Notes under the pieces: generated by a model | What the model was told of the DNA's origin: nothing | Seen by the model: only the letters and a program-made list of their open reading frames with translations | Databases searched by the model: none | Assembly (NCBI RefSeq): GCF_002078875.1 | Contig: NC_034414.1 | Span: forward strand, 7,487,993-7,551,992 | Source of the DNA: Numida meleagris | Taxonomy: Eukaryota > Chordata > Aves > Galliformes > Numididae | DNA length: 64,000 nt | Reading direction: 5' to 3' | Translations under genes and position numbers: made by a program | In this document: one piece after another, positions 12,912-25,694 of the stretch | How positions within the stretch are numbered: position 1 is the first letter of the stretch | How the letters are laid out: every line of letters starts with the position of its first letter

Positions 12912-14190
12912 CAGGAAGGACGATGCTGGGAAATACAAGCCAATTAGCTTCAGTGCTGTTCCTGTACAGTCACAGCACAAGTTTTGGAAGCCGTTTCTGG
13001 GCGCATGGAGAACAATGCTGGGAAATAGCCATCATGGTACTGACCAACCTGTTTGCCTTCTAGAAAGAAATGACTCTGGGATGAGGAGAGAGAAATGGAT
13101 ATTGTTTACTTTGACTTTGGCAAAGCTTTCGACATCATCTTCCGCATTCTTGTACCAAGCTGGGACTTGGTACAAGTCCAGAGTAACGGAATGCTAGATG
13201 GTTGAAAAACTAACTGGATCACCAGGCTCAAAGACCTATGGATAATGGTCAAATGGGGGTCAATTACAAGTGAAACTTCTCAGGGGTCTACTTAAGGCCC
13301 TATCTTGTTTCATAACGTTTTCAGTGATCCAAAAGATCAGACACAATGTGCAATTCTGCAAACATGTCAGTGACACCAACCTGGGGAGTTCAGTCAATAA
13401 CTCAAAGGCAGCCTTGCCATTAAGAAGAACCTAACATTAGGTTAGAAGAATGGATGTACAGGAACTTCATGAAATTCAGCAATGACAAACACAAAGTCCT
13501 GCGCTAGAGATGGACCAATCCCTTGGACTGACTGTCTAGAGAGCAACACTGCTGAAAAAAAAACTCAGGGTCCAGGTGGACAGTGAGCTAAATGATTCAG
13601 CAGTAGGCCGTGGCAGCAATGAAAGCTCACTGTATGCCAGGCTATACCAACGGCACCTTAGCCAGCAGACTGGGAGAAGTGATTATCCTCTGTTACTCAA
13701 CACATGCTAACTAGACTGCACCTGGGATACTGTGTTCAGTTTTGGGGCCCATAGTACAAGAACAGTGTTCAAGTTAATCAAATCCAGTGGAGGACCACCA
13801 TGAGGTTCAGTGGCTTGAAGCAGTTACCCTTTGATGAGAAGCTGAGGGAACTGGGCTTGTTCAGCTTGGAAAAAGGCTTAGAAAGGCCTACTAACAGCCT
13901 TTTTGTACCTAAGAGAGGGTTACCCAAAAGAGAAAGCCAGGCTTTCTACCAAGCTGAACTGTGAGAGAATGAGAAATGATGGTCATAAATAGAAAAAGGT
14001 GAGATTCTGAGTGGGTATGGCGAAAAAAAGTTTACTCTTAAGGATAATTCATGTCTGCTGCCCAGAGAGTTTCTGTGATCTTAGTGAATGTGGATTTTCT
14101 AGACCTACCTGGACAAATCCTGAGCAACCTGGTCTGAATTCACTGTTGACACAGCTTTGAGCAGGTGGTTGGACTACAAGACGTAGGAAT
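12912..14190 (+). mobile_element. CR1 LINE fragment, old and heavily decayed
   Basis: The start resembles the CR1 ORF2 segment encoding a reverse-transcriptase block (GGAAATACAAGCCAATTAGC at about 12,930). It is followed by a frame reading DIVYFDFGKAFDII at about 13,097, the counterpart of the RT motif usually seen as VYLDFSKAFDT. The CACCTGGGATACTGTGTTCAG and GAAGCTGAGGGAACTGGG blocks typical of the CR1 3' half follow at about 13,718 and 13,840. Many stops and indels break the frame. The element fades near 14,190 without the usual ATTCTATG tail. It sits upstream of PTH and cannot be active. Confidence 0.88.
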
Positions 14191-17100
14191 GACTGAAACA
14201 GGAGGTAGTCAAAAACCTCTTTCAAAAATGTTACATGGACAGTATTCAGAACATTCAGAAATTTGAAAAGCCCTTTATATTACCTTTTGGTCTGAACTCA
14301 AAAAACAGAAAAGCAAGGTATTTCTTAGGCAATGCAAAATATTGATGCGATAGAATGCAGCCATGAAGGCTGAGTGAGACCTGTGTTTCATTGTCTCAGA
14401 AGGACTTGTTTCACTGTCACAGAAGGACTAGTGAATAAGTAAATGCCTGCAACAAAGTACTTATCATAGTTGTGCAGTGAGATAATACAGAAAGGAGTTT
14501 TATTACATAGACGTGGGATTGGCACCAGCAGTAACAGCTGTCAGTGTGAGGCTTCCCAGAAATTCCAAAAATTACAACCATTCCACTCAGTATTCGTATT
14601 TTTGTGAAAAGCTTCCATTTCATGCTTCAAGAGAACAGAGCCATAAATTAAGCAGAACAATACGTATTCCTATTCCTTCAGAAATACGCTAGGTAATGTG
14701 CCATATGATTGATCATAAATTAGGAATAAAAACCCAGGAGAGACCCACAACAGAGATGGATAAAATCATGACGGTTGATGGAAAGAAAGTAAGGATGTCT
14801 GGAAAGCACATACATAAAGTGAAAATCTAATACTATCCAAGAAACTTTAAAAAAACACTCTGCAGATTTTGTGTAATACCTCTGTGATGATGAATACAGG
14901 GAAGATGCAATTGCAGCCCTACTGAAGCGGGAGGTAGATCACTTGTGGCAAAGAGACCTTGTAAACATTGCGTAAACTGAGCAGTAACAGACTCACAGCC
15001 CTGTGGTCTGCGCTGCCCACTGGAATGCAGGACCCTATATACCGAACCGCGCTCTGCTTTTGGCTTCTGCAATGATAATGTTATATAGTGTGGATCACTC
15101 TTAGAGGAAAGTATCTCCACTTACATGTAGTGATGGAGGAACTTTTCACTGATATTTGTTACAGTTCTAGGCAGATTTCAGATTTGAGCTTAAGTTTTCT
15201 TATTTTTATTCACTCCTCCGTAAAATGGATAAAGTGACTTCTTTCAAAGATAATAGGAGGATTACCATGAGCAAGAGCCCTCTTCCAGCATTAGTGATAA
15301 CACAACTGTAGAGCACTCCCCACTGGAAGAATACTGCTCCTCTAAGTATATCCTTAATGTGATGAGGTCATATTTGAGCATGTGCGTCTTCAGATCTGCT
15401 CATTCCAATGCGGTGTCCTCTCATTACATTATTAGGCTGTAGGCCACTGTCACAATGAGGTATGTTACTGCTCAGCTTAAGAAGGCAGTAATTGTACATA
15501 AAATTGCATGCATTAAGGACTGCAGTATACTGTTTGCAAATCTTTTCAGGATAGAAGTTCATTATGAAAGACCCTTAGAACTTTGGAGGGTTAGTATTTG
15601 ATCCAAGAATGACATTTCCACTTACAACACACGAAATCTCCAGACCGGTACACAGCTCCTCATTTTTTAGAATTCCAGAAGGAGGTCTTCTCTGATGTAC
15701 TTCTTAAGTAATATTGTTTTTCAGAGAAAGAAATATTTTTCTAGCTTCTATCGTAACGTTAAGTCCGAGGACGATCTTGAAAATGTGCATGATTCAGACT
15801 GGATGCTTCCCCCCCTCTCATATAACTCAGCCAAATGCATCCAGCCCGGTGTGTACAAAAGTAAGCCTTTTTAGCCCTAATTTAACTTTAAAATCTGCAT
15901 TACGTATCTGCTTTTCTTTTTAAATGCACTTAAACAAATATCTGCACCAAAAGTCCAAATCCTCAGATGTCAAGAATTAGCATCGCTCTTTTGAATTAGT
16001 ACAACTATGTCAACTGAACAACTGTCCCAGTGAGTACTGAATGTAAGCTAGAGGGATGCACAAATTTTACAGTGGTGCACAGAAAAAACAGTTTGTGGAG
16101 GGAATGATTATGTTTAGAGAACTGAGTTATGTAATTTGTCTATTTTGGGGACTAGCTATCCCTGAAGTTCTGAAAAAGGTAACTGGGTTGGGCTATTTAT
16201 AGAGTCCGTTCCTATAGTTACAGCACAGATGCTAGCATGCAACAAAAACAGCTCAAGCCACCTCTTCTGTGCATCTTAGAAACTTAATATTCTCACATAT
16301 ATTGATGGATCTCCTGGATGCAAAGAGACTTTTAGGTCCAAGATGCAACTATTTTCTCAGTGCATTAATATGTCCTACGTCCTATTAGCTTCTTTCTCAC
16401 TGTGCCTTTGTACTGTTTTTCAAGTCATTTGCATTAGAGAAACCCAGAGTCTCCTTTTAAAGAAGTCTCTCAGTGCATGCGAAAGGAGAAGGGGCACTAA
16501 CCTTGAGAAAATAATGCAGACATTGCCTAAATTCTTCCTCTATCTTAGATTTCACAAGGGATGCTAGGGATGATGGCTTAGGACCCCTCCTTAACATGTA
16601 CCCTTTGTTTTCTAAGATGCCTTTGTAGGATCGCTGTGAAATTACTAAGCCTATTGTTACTGTTACAGGATGGTAAATGTATATAAAAATTCACGAGAAA
16701 ATACAGCCCATACCTGAAGAGTTCGCACTCCTGAGCTCATGCAGAATTAGAAAAGTTAATTTCTGTAAGAAATGGAGGGAACAACTTGCAATAGCATAGT
16801 GTAGGTTATGGATTTGGCTTTTTAAAAAAAATCTTCATATTTTTCTGTTCTTAAATACTAAAAAACAGTCAAGAAAATAGAATTTGGTAGTGGGCAGTAA
16901 GAAGAGAGAAAGGAGTCAAGAGGAGGAAAGTTACCTGGCTAAAGCCTGTTTTTAACATAGGGGTGGTTACCACACAAAAAGTCACTTTAGAGTCAGGACT
17001 CCACAAGGATGAGGATGGCCAGTTTAATACGACATTCTCTTCATATGTCTCTATGAAGAGCCATAGAGAGAACTGGTTAATTCTCACCTTCACTTGTCTA

Positions 17101-20100
17101 TGCTAAGAGATAGGAAGATCACAAAATAAAACTTAAGGTATGAGAAAATGAGGGCAGAAATATAAGATTAAGTCCTTTGTTATTCAGCATTCTGTATTGT
17201 CTACACACTGCAAGCTAATAAAATATTGATTTATTAGTAGCTCAGTTAAGAATGCATAATAAAAATGACAATATGTGACACACAGAACTGTAGATCTAGG
17301 CCATTTTCTAAAAGCCTAGAAAACTGAAATGAGGAGTCTGAATTAGGTGGAGGGAGAGAAGCAGCCTAGGAATATGTTTCAAAAAAGGATAAGCAGAAAA
17401 CTATATAGATTTACAAGAAAATCAAGGTAATCTATATAGTTTGGTGACAGAGAAGAAATGTGTACGTCAGCAAGGAAGATCTGAAGAACGTACTGAGCTA
17501 GTATAATCCAATTCATTGAAACAGCCTCTACAGTTAGCAATAACATTCTTCTCCATCGAAGATTATAGCAGAAAAGTCTAGGGTGATAATCTGTAGAGCT
17601 AACAAACAATTTTATCTTCGTTTGTATCTCACATAGAGACTGAAACGTAGAGAAACAAATAAACAAAAGCAAATAACCATTAAGCACAAAGACTCTGCAT
17701 CTTAACGTAAATGGAATTTTATCATAGACTACATTGTCAAATCCAATCACAGAAAAGAATGAAGTAAAAAGAAGAGAAGGAAATGACTGACGCTTAACGC
17801 GCACATAGTGGGCTAGACTTCCTTATAAACTATATTATGAGAATTACTTTAAGGATTTTATGTTAGTACCGATATTTCAGGATGGTTCAAGAAGAAAAAT
17901 GAGTTTTCAGAAAATTACCGGTCAATATGGAAGGACTTAAAATGTACACAGAATGGAAATAAATAGTATTTAAAATGTCTCCCGAGTTCAGTAGAAGAAA
18001 TATATTAATTCAAGAATTTGACATTGACAACTGTTAATATCAAGTTAATAATTTAGTGAAAAGGAAGGATTCAATACAGACTATACTATTCCTTCAGAAC
18101 ATAGTATACATGAAGACTAAATGTATGAATGTATTAAAAGAGTACTTGAAGAAACTTCAGGTAAAAATATATGACTACAAAGTGAGCTAATCTTTAATAA
18201 GGCTTCTTATCTATAAATTTTCATTGAAAGGATGTGATTTCTGGGCCACAATTAGTATCTCAAATAATGACAGAATTGTATACAATACAACAAATTTTTG
18301 TAACACCATTATTAGAGGGTCTGCACCTTCTTGCATATTTGCAAGCACCCAACATGGTATTTTCTTTTGTAACCCAGATAAACTAATGATTTTTCCAGTT
18401 CTCTATTTTTCATGTTTTTCACCCCACTATTGACCTGGATTTTTTCAGGACGTTCAGAAGATTGAAGGAGAGGCCTGAAATGTTATTTTTTATTTGTAAA
18501 TTGAACTCGTCATTCCCATGAGATTTCATCAAGCTCCGGATCGCTTACTTGGATATTATCTGCTCATCTGCAGTGACTGCAAAAAATATGGGAATATGAA
18601 CTTGAAACGTCTTAAAAATATGTGGCTACCTGCAGAAAAAATTCAGATCTTCATTGTTCCATCCTGTATCAACCTAAGTCTTCAAGGCTATTTTACGCAA
18701 AGCGAGCACATTATCTGTTACAAGCCTTATTAGGTCAAATCTCCTTCCTGGGGGTATCTGCAGTTTCCAGGCTCCTACCTTTAGAATCCAGTGGATACTA
18801 ATATTTAATTACTCAAACCTTTTTTAGAAGATGTCTTAACTGATTTTAAAATTATGTTTTGTATAAAATGTGCACGCATGTACCTCTGCAGGCAGATGTG
18901 TGCTTCAAGTGATAGTTACTATGTCTTAACCTTCAGTGAGGTGCTTGAGCCTGGAAAAGTGATGGGGAATTCTAGATGCATTCCTATTAACGATACTAGA
19001 CATATTTTCCAAAAATGTTCAGGGGTTACTTACGCTCCCAAAACTGATCTCCTCGTGTAACTTGTCAAGGATGCTATGTCAGTTTCTAGGATAATCAAAA
19101 AGAACATGAGTCCTCATTAGAGCTATGCTACAGTTCATGTTGTTAAAAGGGAGCTCGAGCCTGTATCAAGCATTTACAGCTAGTAATAGGCCAGTAAACA
19201 TTCTGGCCTATATGTGAGTATACGAGTCTGCATGTATGTATATACATAATTCACTTTGACATTGATTCCAAAAATCTGATGATCCAACGACAGTTTCAAG
19301 TTCTGTAACAGCTTCTTATCTACTGAAAAAGGTCATGAAGTGCTGTATGGTTCGTTAAAGCAACGTATTCAGCAAAATATCAGCATGATCTTTCACGGAC
19401 AACAGAGCTGATATTCCACTAAGTAATTACTTACTATAAAATAAGTTACCAGAACATTTAAAGCTGAAGTAATATCTATACTCACATTTACAATTATATT
19501 AATAGTTATATATTTAGTCTACCTAAGAGTTCTTTAGAAATATGTCAATACCTATGCGTTGAAACTAAACAAGGCTTTTATTACTGTTCGTATTACACAA
19601 TTGTACTTTTGTTACTGACCACTAAAACATGTCTCTGTAGAGAATAATATGCACATCATCTCCATGACTTTCCTTAACAACCATTTCAGCATTCCTCCTC
19701 GCTGTTCTGGGCTGTTTCATCAAGCTTCAGATTCTTCTCATGAGAGAGAGATGAGGTAAGCAGGGCTCTGCATTTAGGCTTCAAAACAGCCATGTAATGC
19801 TATATGAAATTCTTTGCAGCCATAGTACAGGGTGGCATGCAAAGAGCAAACACTCATGCATTCATGATTATGTCATCAAAGCCCGACATGTCCATGATAG
19901 GTCAATAGAGAAGTTCTGTGATCAACTGGATATCTCTGTTACGTAACTTGGATAAGTTACATTGAGAGCAAAAAATGGCATCCATTCAGACATTGCATAT
20001 GTTTCACTTAATCAATAAAAACTCTAGAAATAACCTGGGTCACTGTGTCTAGATGATCGCCTTAGGTAAGCAGGTACACTTAAAGTCAGGTGGCTGGGAC

Positions 20101-23100
20101 TAGACTCTACAAGCTTCTGTTTTCTTTCTAATTTTTTTTCCCAGTGAGACTTGCATTTAATCTGTCTTTGCCTAAATGTCTGTAAAACAGAAACAATTAT
20201 CATCAACTTTTTACTTTCCTTACAAAGAAATCGGGGAGAATCAGGAATATTATGACTCTCAGATGAAAGATACTATCTAACTGGATAAAGATTATTTCCA
20301 AATTCACATTTGTCAGTAGCTGCAAAAAAATACATTGCACGAATGTGATAGACCATCTTCTGATTTTCAATAAAGTCTGCTGGTTTTTTTGGTGAGTTTT
20401 ATTTTATTCTTATTACTTTTTAGTCTAATCAGAAATTGGCATGTGGTTAAAGCTTTATCTAGACGCAGGAACCCAAAAAGTGCCTAAAGATACCCAACAT
20501 TGCTTACATAAATTACCAAACATGCTGCTGTGGTATTTGAAAGGCCACAAATCTTGTCAATCAAATGAAGTTCTAAACAGTTTACTGACTGTCACTTTGG
20601 ATCTTCATTGTGTCAAGGCAGAACATTCCTCAGACACAATTAGAAAGGTTGCCTCACCAGTCATCCAGTGTGACACCAATTACCTTGGTCCCTTGCTCAA
20701 TGATCTACTAATATTCTCTCAGCCATAGCTGCACTCAGAATATATTTTATCTGGAACTGCCTGCTGCAACAAGCAAAGTAGCAAAATCCTGATTTTGTAA
20801 ATAGCGTGGAACTAAACTGACTTCAGCAGTTATACTTCGAATCTTGGAGACAAAGAATTCTATAGGAATATTAATACACCAGATTACACAATCAGTTTGT
20901 GAAAATACTTCTTAGTCACGTAAAGTATAATGCCAGAAAGGACTGTGTCTTCCAATCATACTCCAGTAATGTGGAGTGTTTAGCATTGTGTTTAGTTTCA
21001 AGATGCAGTATAATATTTTTTCCTAACAAAACAAATAGACTATACAAAGTAGACTGTATAAAATTCAGGATTTTTGGAATATGGCCATTGTTCGCCTATC
21101 TGGCTGTAGAATCTGTCTGCCTTCCACTTGTTTTCAACCTCAGGGTCTGATTACATTCAGTGGTATCAATTCAAATAAAGTGGCACGCCTCCAGCAAACA
21201 AAGCAGCACAGAGATTTTTTCATGCACAGCTGGTTAAAGTATCTGTACAATCTATAAGGGAAGGTCAGGGAGAGGTAGTTCTTTGACTGATGAAGATAAA
21301 GTCTTGCTAGAGGAAAAGGCTTTGGTCAGCTCTTCCCTCCCATGCTGTCATTCCAGCATCTACAGTTTTTCACCTCTCTTCTTCAGTGTCATGCCCTTGT
21401 TTAGTATCTGCAACACCTGATGTCATAGATAAGCCCTTGCTCTAATAAATTCTGGAATATATCACGATACTGTCTCACTTCATGTGTAACATCCTATGCT
21501 TTTAGATAACGATTAATGAGAATACTAAATTCAAACTTAGGTTGAGACAATAATCACAAGTCTGAACTAGAATCTTCCAGTCTTTACCGTATTCCAGCCT
21601 AAGTGTCATAAACGACCCCCTCTCACCTCTTCCTCTTCCAAAGAAAACAAAATTTCTGTATTGATCATGAAACCTATGCACTAATTGTTTGCAATCAATT
21701 TCTAAATTGATTGACCTTGTCCGGTCGATACCGCAACATCTAATAGTTTAGAGTTCCTAAACTGCTCTATTCATTTCTATGCAGTTTTATGCATGACTGA
21801 TATTTTCAGAGCGTGGAAACTCAGAATCCACTGCGGTTTTCCTCCTCTTGTTCCAAGAGAAGCAAAAACCATCTCCGGTAGGCTAGTCCCCATTTGCGTG
21901 CACTAGAAATGTATCCTCACTAGCAGAAAGTAATTTCCTAAAGAGCGTGGTTACTTTTTCCCACCCACTACTCACATACACACTTCCACCTTCAAAGGAT
22001 GACAAAATGTTTTTTTATTGCACATATATCTTTTGCACTGTTCCTCAGAATTTACATACCTCTTTTTTTCACCACAATGTCTACAGATTTGGTCAGTCTT
22101 AAAACTCCTACTCAACAGCATTTCAGCAGGCATTAGCTCTGGTTATGCTCTTCCATTAAGCAGTGCACAAAAGTGATCTGTTTTTTTAACAAGGATGCTC
22201 AAGGAAGAGCAAAAACTGAATCTGAACATAAGCCTTCATCTTTCTGAAACTTTTTCAGCTGACCTTTACGGGGTGGACACACTGTGTTCAAAGAAAAAAA
22301 TGTTCACAATTACAGTATTTTGTAGAATTACATTTGTTTGGTCTATTATCTGTTGTTCCTACATCTGATCTGAAGTGTTTTCAAATGACATCGTTTCTGG
22401 ACACCAGGAATAGTAATCCAAATCAAATAAGTCACTTTTTCTGCATAAACAGATAAAGCAGTTTTGAATTGTAATGTAAAGATTCTCTAATAACCATCAC
22501 AGTCACTATTAGTTTACAAATACTGTGGTATATATTTTGACTTTTTTTTATCTTTACTATTATTTTTGTATCTTCTCTAATCTTAGGCAAACAGTGCAAT
22601 TCTAATTTGTCTTCTATATTTTTTCACATGTGAATGCCTTCAAAGTATCAAGTTTAGCAAACTTCACTTAAGTTTTTAGATACGATCTATTTAGTGTTTT
22701 TGAATAAAAGTGATACCAAAGAAGAAATCCTATTTCAGAGTTGCTATAAAGACTAGGTATGCAGCAAACCAACCAGCTAAAATTACATCTTGTTAAAAGG
22801 CATCTGCACTAATAGACTCTTAAGTCGCCTGAAATGCATTAAGCATCTTCCACTGTAATATCACACTGTGGTGTTTTCTCTGTCTCAGTTTTATGGAAAG
22901 CTCCAGCCTGGGGACTCTTCCAGTCTTGCATGTGCATTGTAAGGGACGCAACTGCAACTGAAAGAATAACATCTGCAACTCATTTTTGCTAACACTTATT
23001 TTGCGGTTGTCACTAGTGGTTTAATGCCCACTTTTGCTATCAGTTGGTACCAAGTTACATGGAAACATTATTTTTCTCAGTACAAACACATTTTCTAATG

Positions 23101-24324
23101 TTTGGCCGTAAGCTACGGTTTTGCTGTCATCTGCTAGAGCTTTCAAATGAATGTCAGGCCTCTGCAAAAGCACGGCCTTGAGGCTTTGCTTTAAAGGTTT
23201 TGCATATGTTTATGATGGTTTAAAAAAAAAAAAAAGATTTTTTTGTTACCAACTGTGTAGAGATTTTTCCAATTGTTTCCGGGCATGCCATGCCCATTGC
23301 ATATTTTTACTCACTAAGGCGTTCGAGTTAGTATTGCTATTGGCTAAAATGGACATAAATCTCCTAAGAAAAGATCCCCATAAACCTCTGTATGCTTTCT
23401 TTTTTTGTGTAGGTAGAAGGACACTGACAATTGAATTATACTGGAAGGCATTTCCATCCTGATTTCTTAAACTCATTTAACTGAAATTTTTTTGTTGTTT
23501 TGCTTCTCAATTTACTATCTACTGAGAGAACTATGAATTTTTAGAATTTTTTTCCCTTCCTTTTCCCACAGCAATACCATCAGTGTAATTCAATATTCTA
23601 AAATATCCACTCTGTCTTTATGTGAAATAATATAGGATAATATAGTGTAATCAAAACAGTATTCACTGTAAAAGCAACAATAGCTTTCAAATGGTGTATT
23701 TAAGTGTGCAGATGTAATTTTTTTTTTTCTGGCAAAATACTCTAGAACCCAGAAAATGCATATAATGTAGGAAAACTATATTGTAGCCAAAAATAGTCTG
23801 TCTTGGTGTGTATGGGAAGGTATTATTTACACATTTTACATCTTAGAATGTAGCCAGAGTTCTATATTGCTTTTCCAAAATGAATAAAGTATTAATATCT
23901 ATCACAGCCTCTTCAAATGCCTCCATTTTATCTAGCACATTAGAGCAACTCAGAGATTGTCTATCATCCTGGGGCTTCTGCTGCTCTCTAGCGTATTCTT
24001 TTACAAAGAAGTCCAGTTTCTGACCTAAAGTGACTATTCTTATTTCCCAAAATTATTATATATGTTAGCTTTTCAATATTTTTTTATCTTGCATTTGTAG
24101 ATCACTCCCATTGCCTGCATTTAACATCACAAAGCTTTCTTTTGCAAATCCTTCCAACATCTTCAGATACCATATTATCTTGGGCACAAATCTACAAGTA
24201 ATAGGGAATCTGAATTCAAAAGTTAAACTTCTTCATAGCTACCAAGGATATTTTCTTTTTGCTGAGACCTTTCTTTTCCGTGTAAATGCCAAATTAACAA
24301 AAGCATCCGAGGGTGGGTACATGA
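14191..24324. other. Intergenic DNA upstream of PTH, nothing recognised
   Basis: AT-rich unique sequence. The open frames are those expected by chance. Two short perfect inverted repeats are visible: 19,186-19,211 (9-bp arms) and 21,692-21,713 (10-bp arms around CT). No exon or RNA gene was recognised. The gene that flanks PTH on this side in mammals (FAR1) was not seen. Confidence 0.5.
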
Positions 24325-24339
24325 GGGTCAGGAGGGTGT
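24325..24339 (+). promoter_or_regulatory. Vitamin D response element of PTH (DR3)
   Basis: GGGTCA GGA GGGTGT is two hexamers in direct repeat with a 3-base spacer, the binding layout of the vitamin D receptor/RXR heterodimer. As I recall it, this is base for base the element described in the chicken PTH promoter that mediates repression by 1,25-dihydroxyvitamin D. It lies 11 bases upstream of the CRE-like site and about 60-74 bases before the inferred transcription start, which fits that report. Confidence 0.85.
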
Positions 24340-24349
24340 GTGTTGAGAG

Positions 24350-24357
24350 TGACATCA
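24350..24357 (+). promoter_or_regulatory. CRE-like site of the PTH promoter
   Basis: TGACATCA differs by one base from the consensus cAMP response element TGACGTCA. The same variant, followed a few bases on by ACAATAAAAG, is what I recall from the human PTH promoter. This suggests conservation of the whole module. Confidence 0.75.
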
Positions 24358-24365
24358 ACTGAGAC

Positions 24366-24373
24366 AATAAAAG
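24366..24373 (+). promoter_or_regulatory. Probable TATA-like box of PTH
   Basis: AATAAAAG lies about 30 bases before the start site implied by the VDRE spacing (near 24,399). A second candidate, TATTTTAA at 24,399-24,406, would start transcription near 24,430. The sequence alone cannot say which is used. Confidence 0.55.
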
Positions 24374-24398
24374 GGCTTCTAAGTTACTTAGAAGCTCT

Positions 24399-24520
24399 AT
24401 TTTAAAGTTAGATTTAAGGGGTCCACTAAACCAATTCAGTAGTCTTTAAATATACTTGACATCGAGAGACAGTCATCTGCCGACATACCCAAAGCAGAAA
24501 ACTGTTTAAGATAGTACCGG
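24399..24520 (+). other. PTH: PTH exon 1 (non-coding 5' UTR)
   Basis: The right edge is set by a perfect donor, GTAAGT, at 24,521. The exon holds blocks that resemble human PTH exon 1 as I recall it: ATTTAAGGGGTC at 24,412, CCAATTCA at 24,431 and GACATACC at 24,482. The start is estimated from promoter spacing. The first intron would be 1,083 bp (24,521-25,603). Confidence 0.7.
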
Positions 24521-25603
24521 GTAAGTATACTCTATTTTATTTCCAAGTTCTCTGGAAGACTTATTTAGAAGATTTTATCATTGATTTATTACTTAGCTTT
24601 TATTTGTTTTTCAGGCTACCTTAAAAATAAAGTGAATGTAAGGAGGATCAAACTGTTTTATTATTTGAACCAAATGTTTGAAATTAATACATCTGAGGCA
24701 GTGAGTTAGGGTATCTTGAAGTGAATCCAATTCCTGAATATGTAGCATTGAGTTAGATGGACTGCTAGGGCCACATTCTTATTAACATGTAAGATGCCAT
24801 ATAGTAAATGCTTTTCTGCCCTAAAGTAAAACTGCAGGAAATACTGCAAAAAAATAGCATTCTGGAGTTTTGTGTTTTCTTATGTTTTGGTTACTCTGTA
24901 TAAAAGTCCTTAAGTTGTAGCAGAAAAGATACCATTTCCTGGCAGTATATACTGAAAATACACACTGGAAAATGAAATTTTGACTGCGTCCTATCCGTCA
25001 GTTGTAGCATCACTGGTAATAAATATTCTTCATGTATGTACCAAGAGGCAGTTTTGCTGATGATGTACAAAGCAGTGTGGAATTCATATAGGCAGTGCAG
25101 GATTAACGCTGAAAATGTAGGGGGGTCGGTTCTGATTTCTCTTCTGTGATTAAATAACTCAGTAGAGTTATGCCACAATGAAAAATTGTCCAGAAGGATG
25201 TCAGCCTCCTCATTCTAAAGAAAATGCAACTCAGTTTTGCAAAAGAAATACATAAAAGAAGTTTCCAGTTGCATAACAATACACAAGTATTTCGACACAC
25301 TTGAAGCATATCAAATGCAAATGACAAATAACAGTACTATTGAAAGGACGTAGTTTTTTTACCCTGTTATCCAAAAGGTGAGTACCTAGCTGATGATAAT
25401 GCAAAGCAATTAAGGCTGATGGAAGCTTTTAGGCTTGCCTACAAAGTTACAGAAATTTTCTCACCTATTTCATGAGAGGAATGTTTTTAAAGCCACTTTT
25501 CTGATGTCTTTCTTTAACTTCCTTTCCTAAACTAAATTTCTTTGGAATTAAAAAAATTACTGGAAATACTGACCTATACATTTATTCTTTTCTATCTCCG
25601 CAG

Positions 25604-25694
25604 ACAAAATGACTTCTATAAAAAATCTGGCCAGAACTGTAATGATTTTATACGCCATATGTTTTTTTACGAGCTCTGATGGAAGACCAATGAT
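25604..25694 (+). CDS. PTH: PTH exon 2 (signal peptide and part of pro-segment)
   Basis: The acceptor is TCTCCGCAG and the donor GTAAGT at 25,695. Five bases of 5' UTR (ACAAA) precede the ATG at 25,609. The exon encodes residues 1-28 and two bases of Met29. Intron 2 that follows is 782 bp. Confidence 0.95.

Noticed and set aside
17379..17804. 141-codon minus-strand frame rich in hydrophobic residues
   Set aside because: Typical of T-rich DNA read in one frame; no recognisable membrane-protein family or splice sites.
20441..20728. 95-codon plus-strand frame
   Set aside because: No domain, no conserved-looking block and no splice partners.
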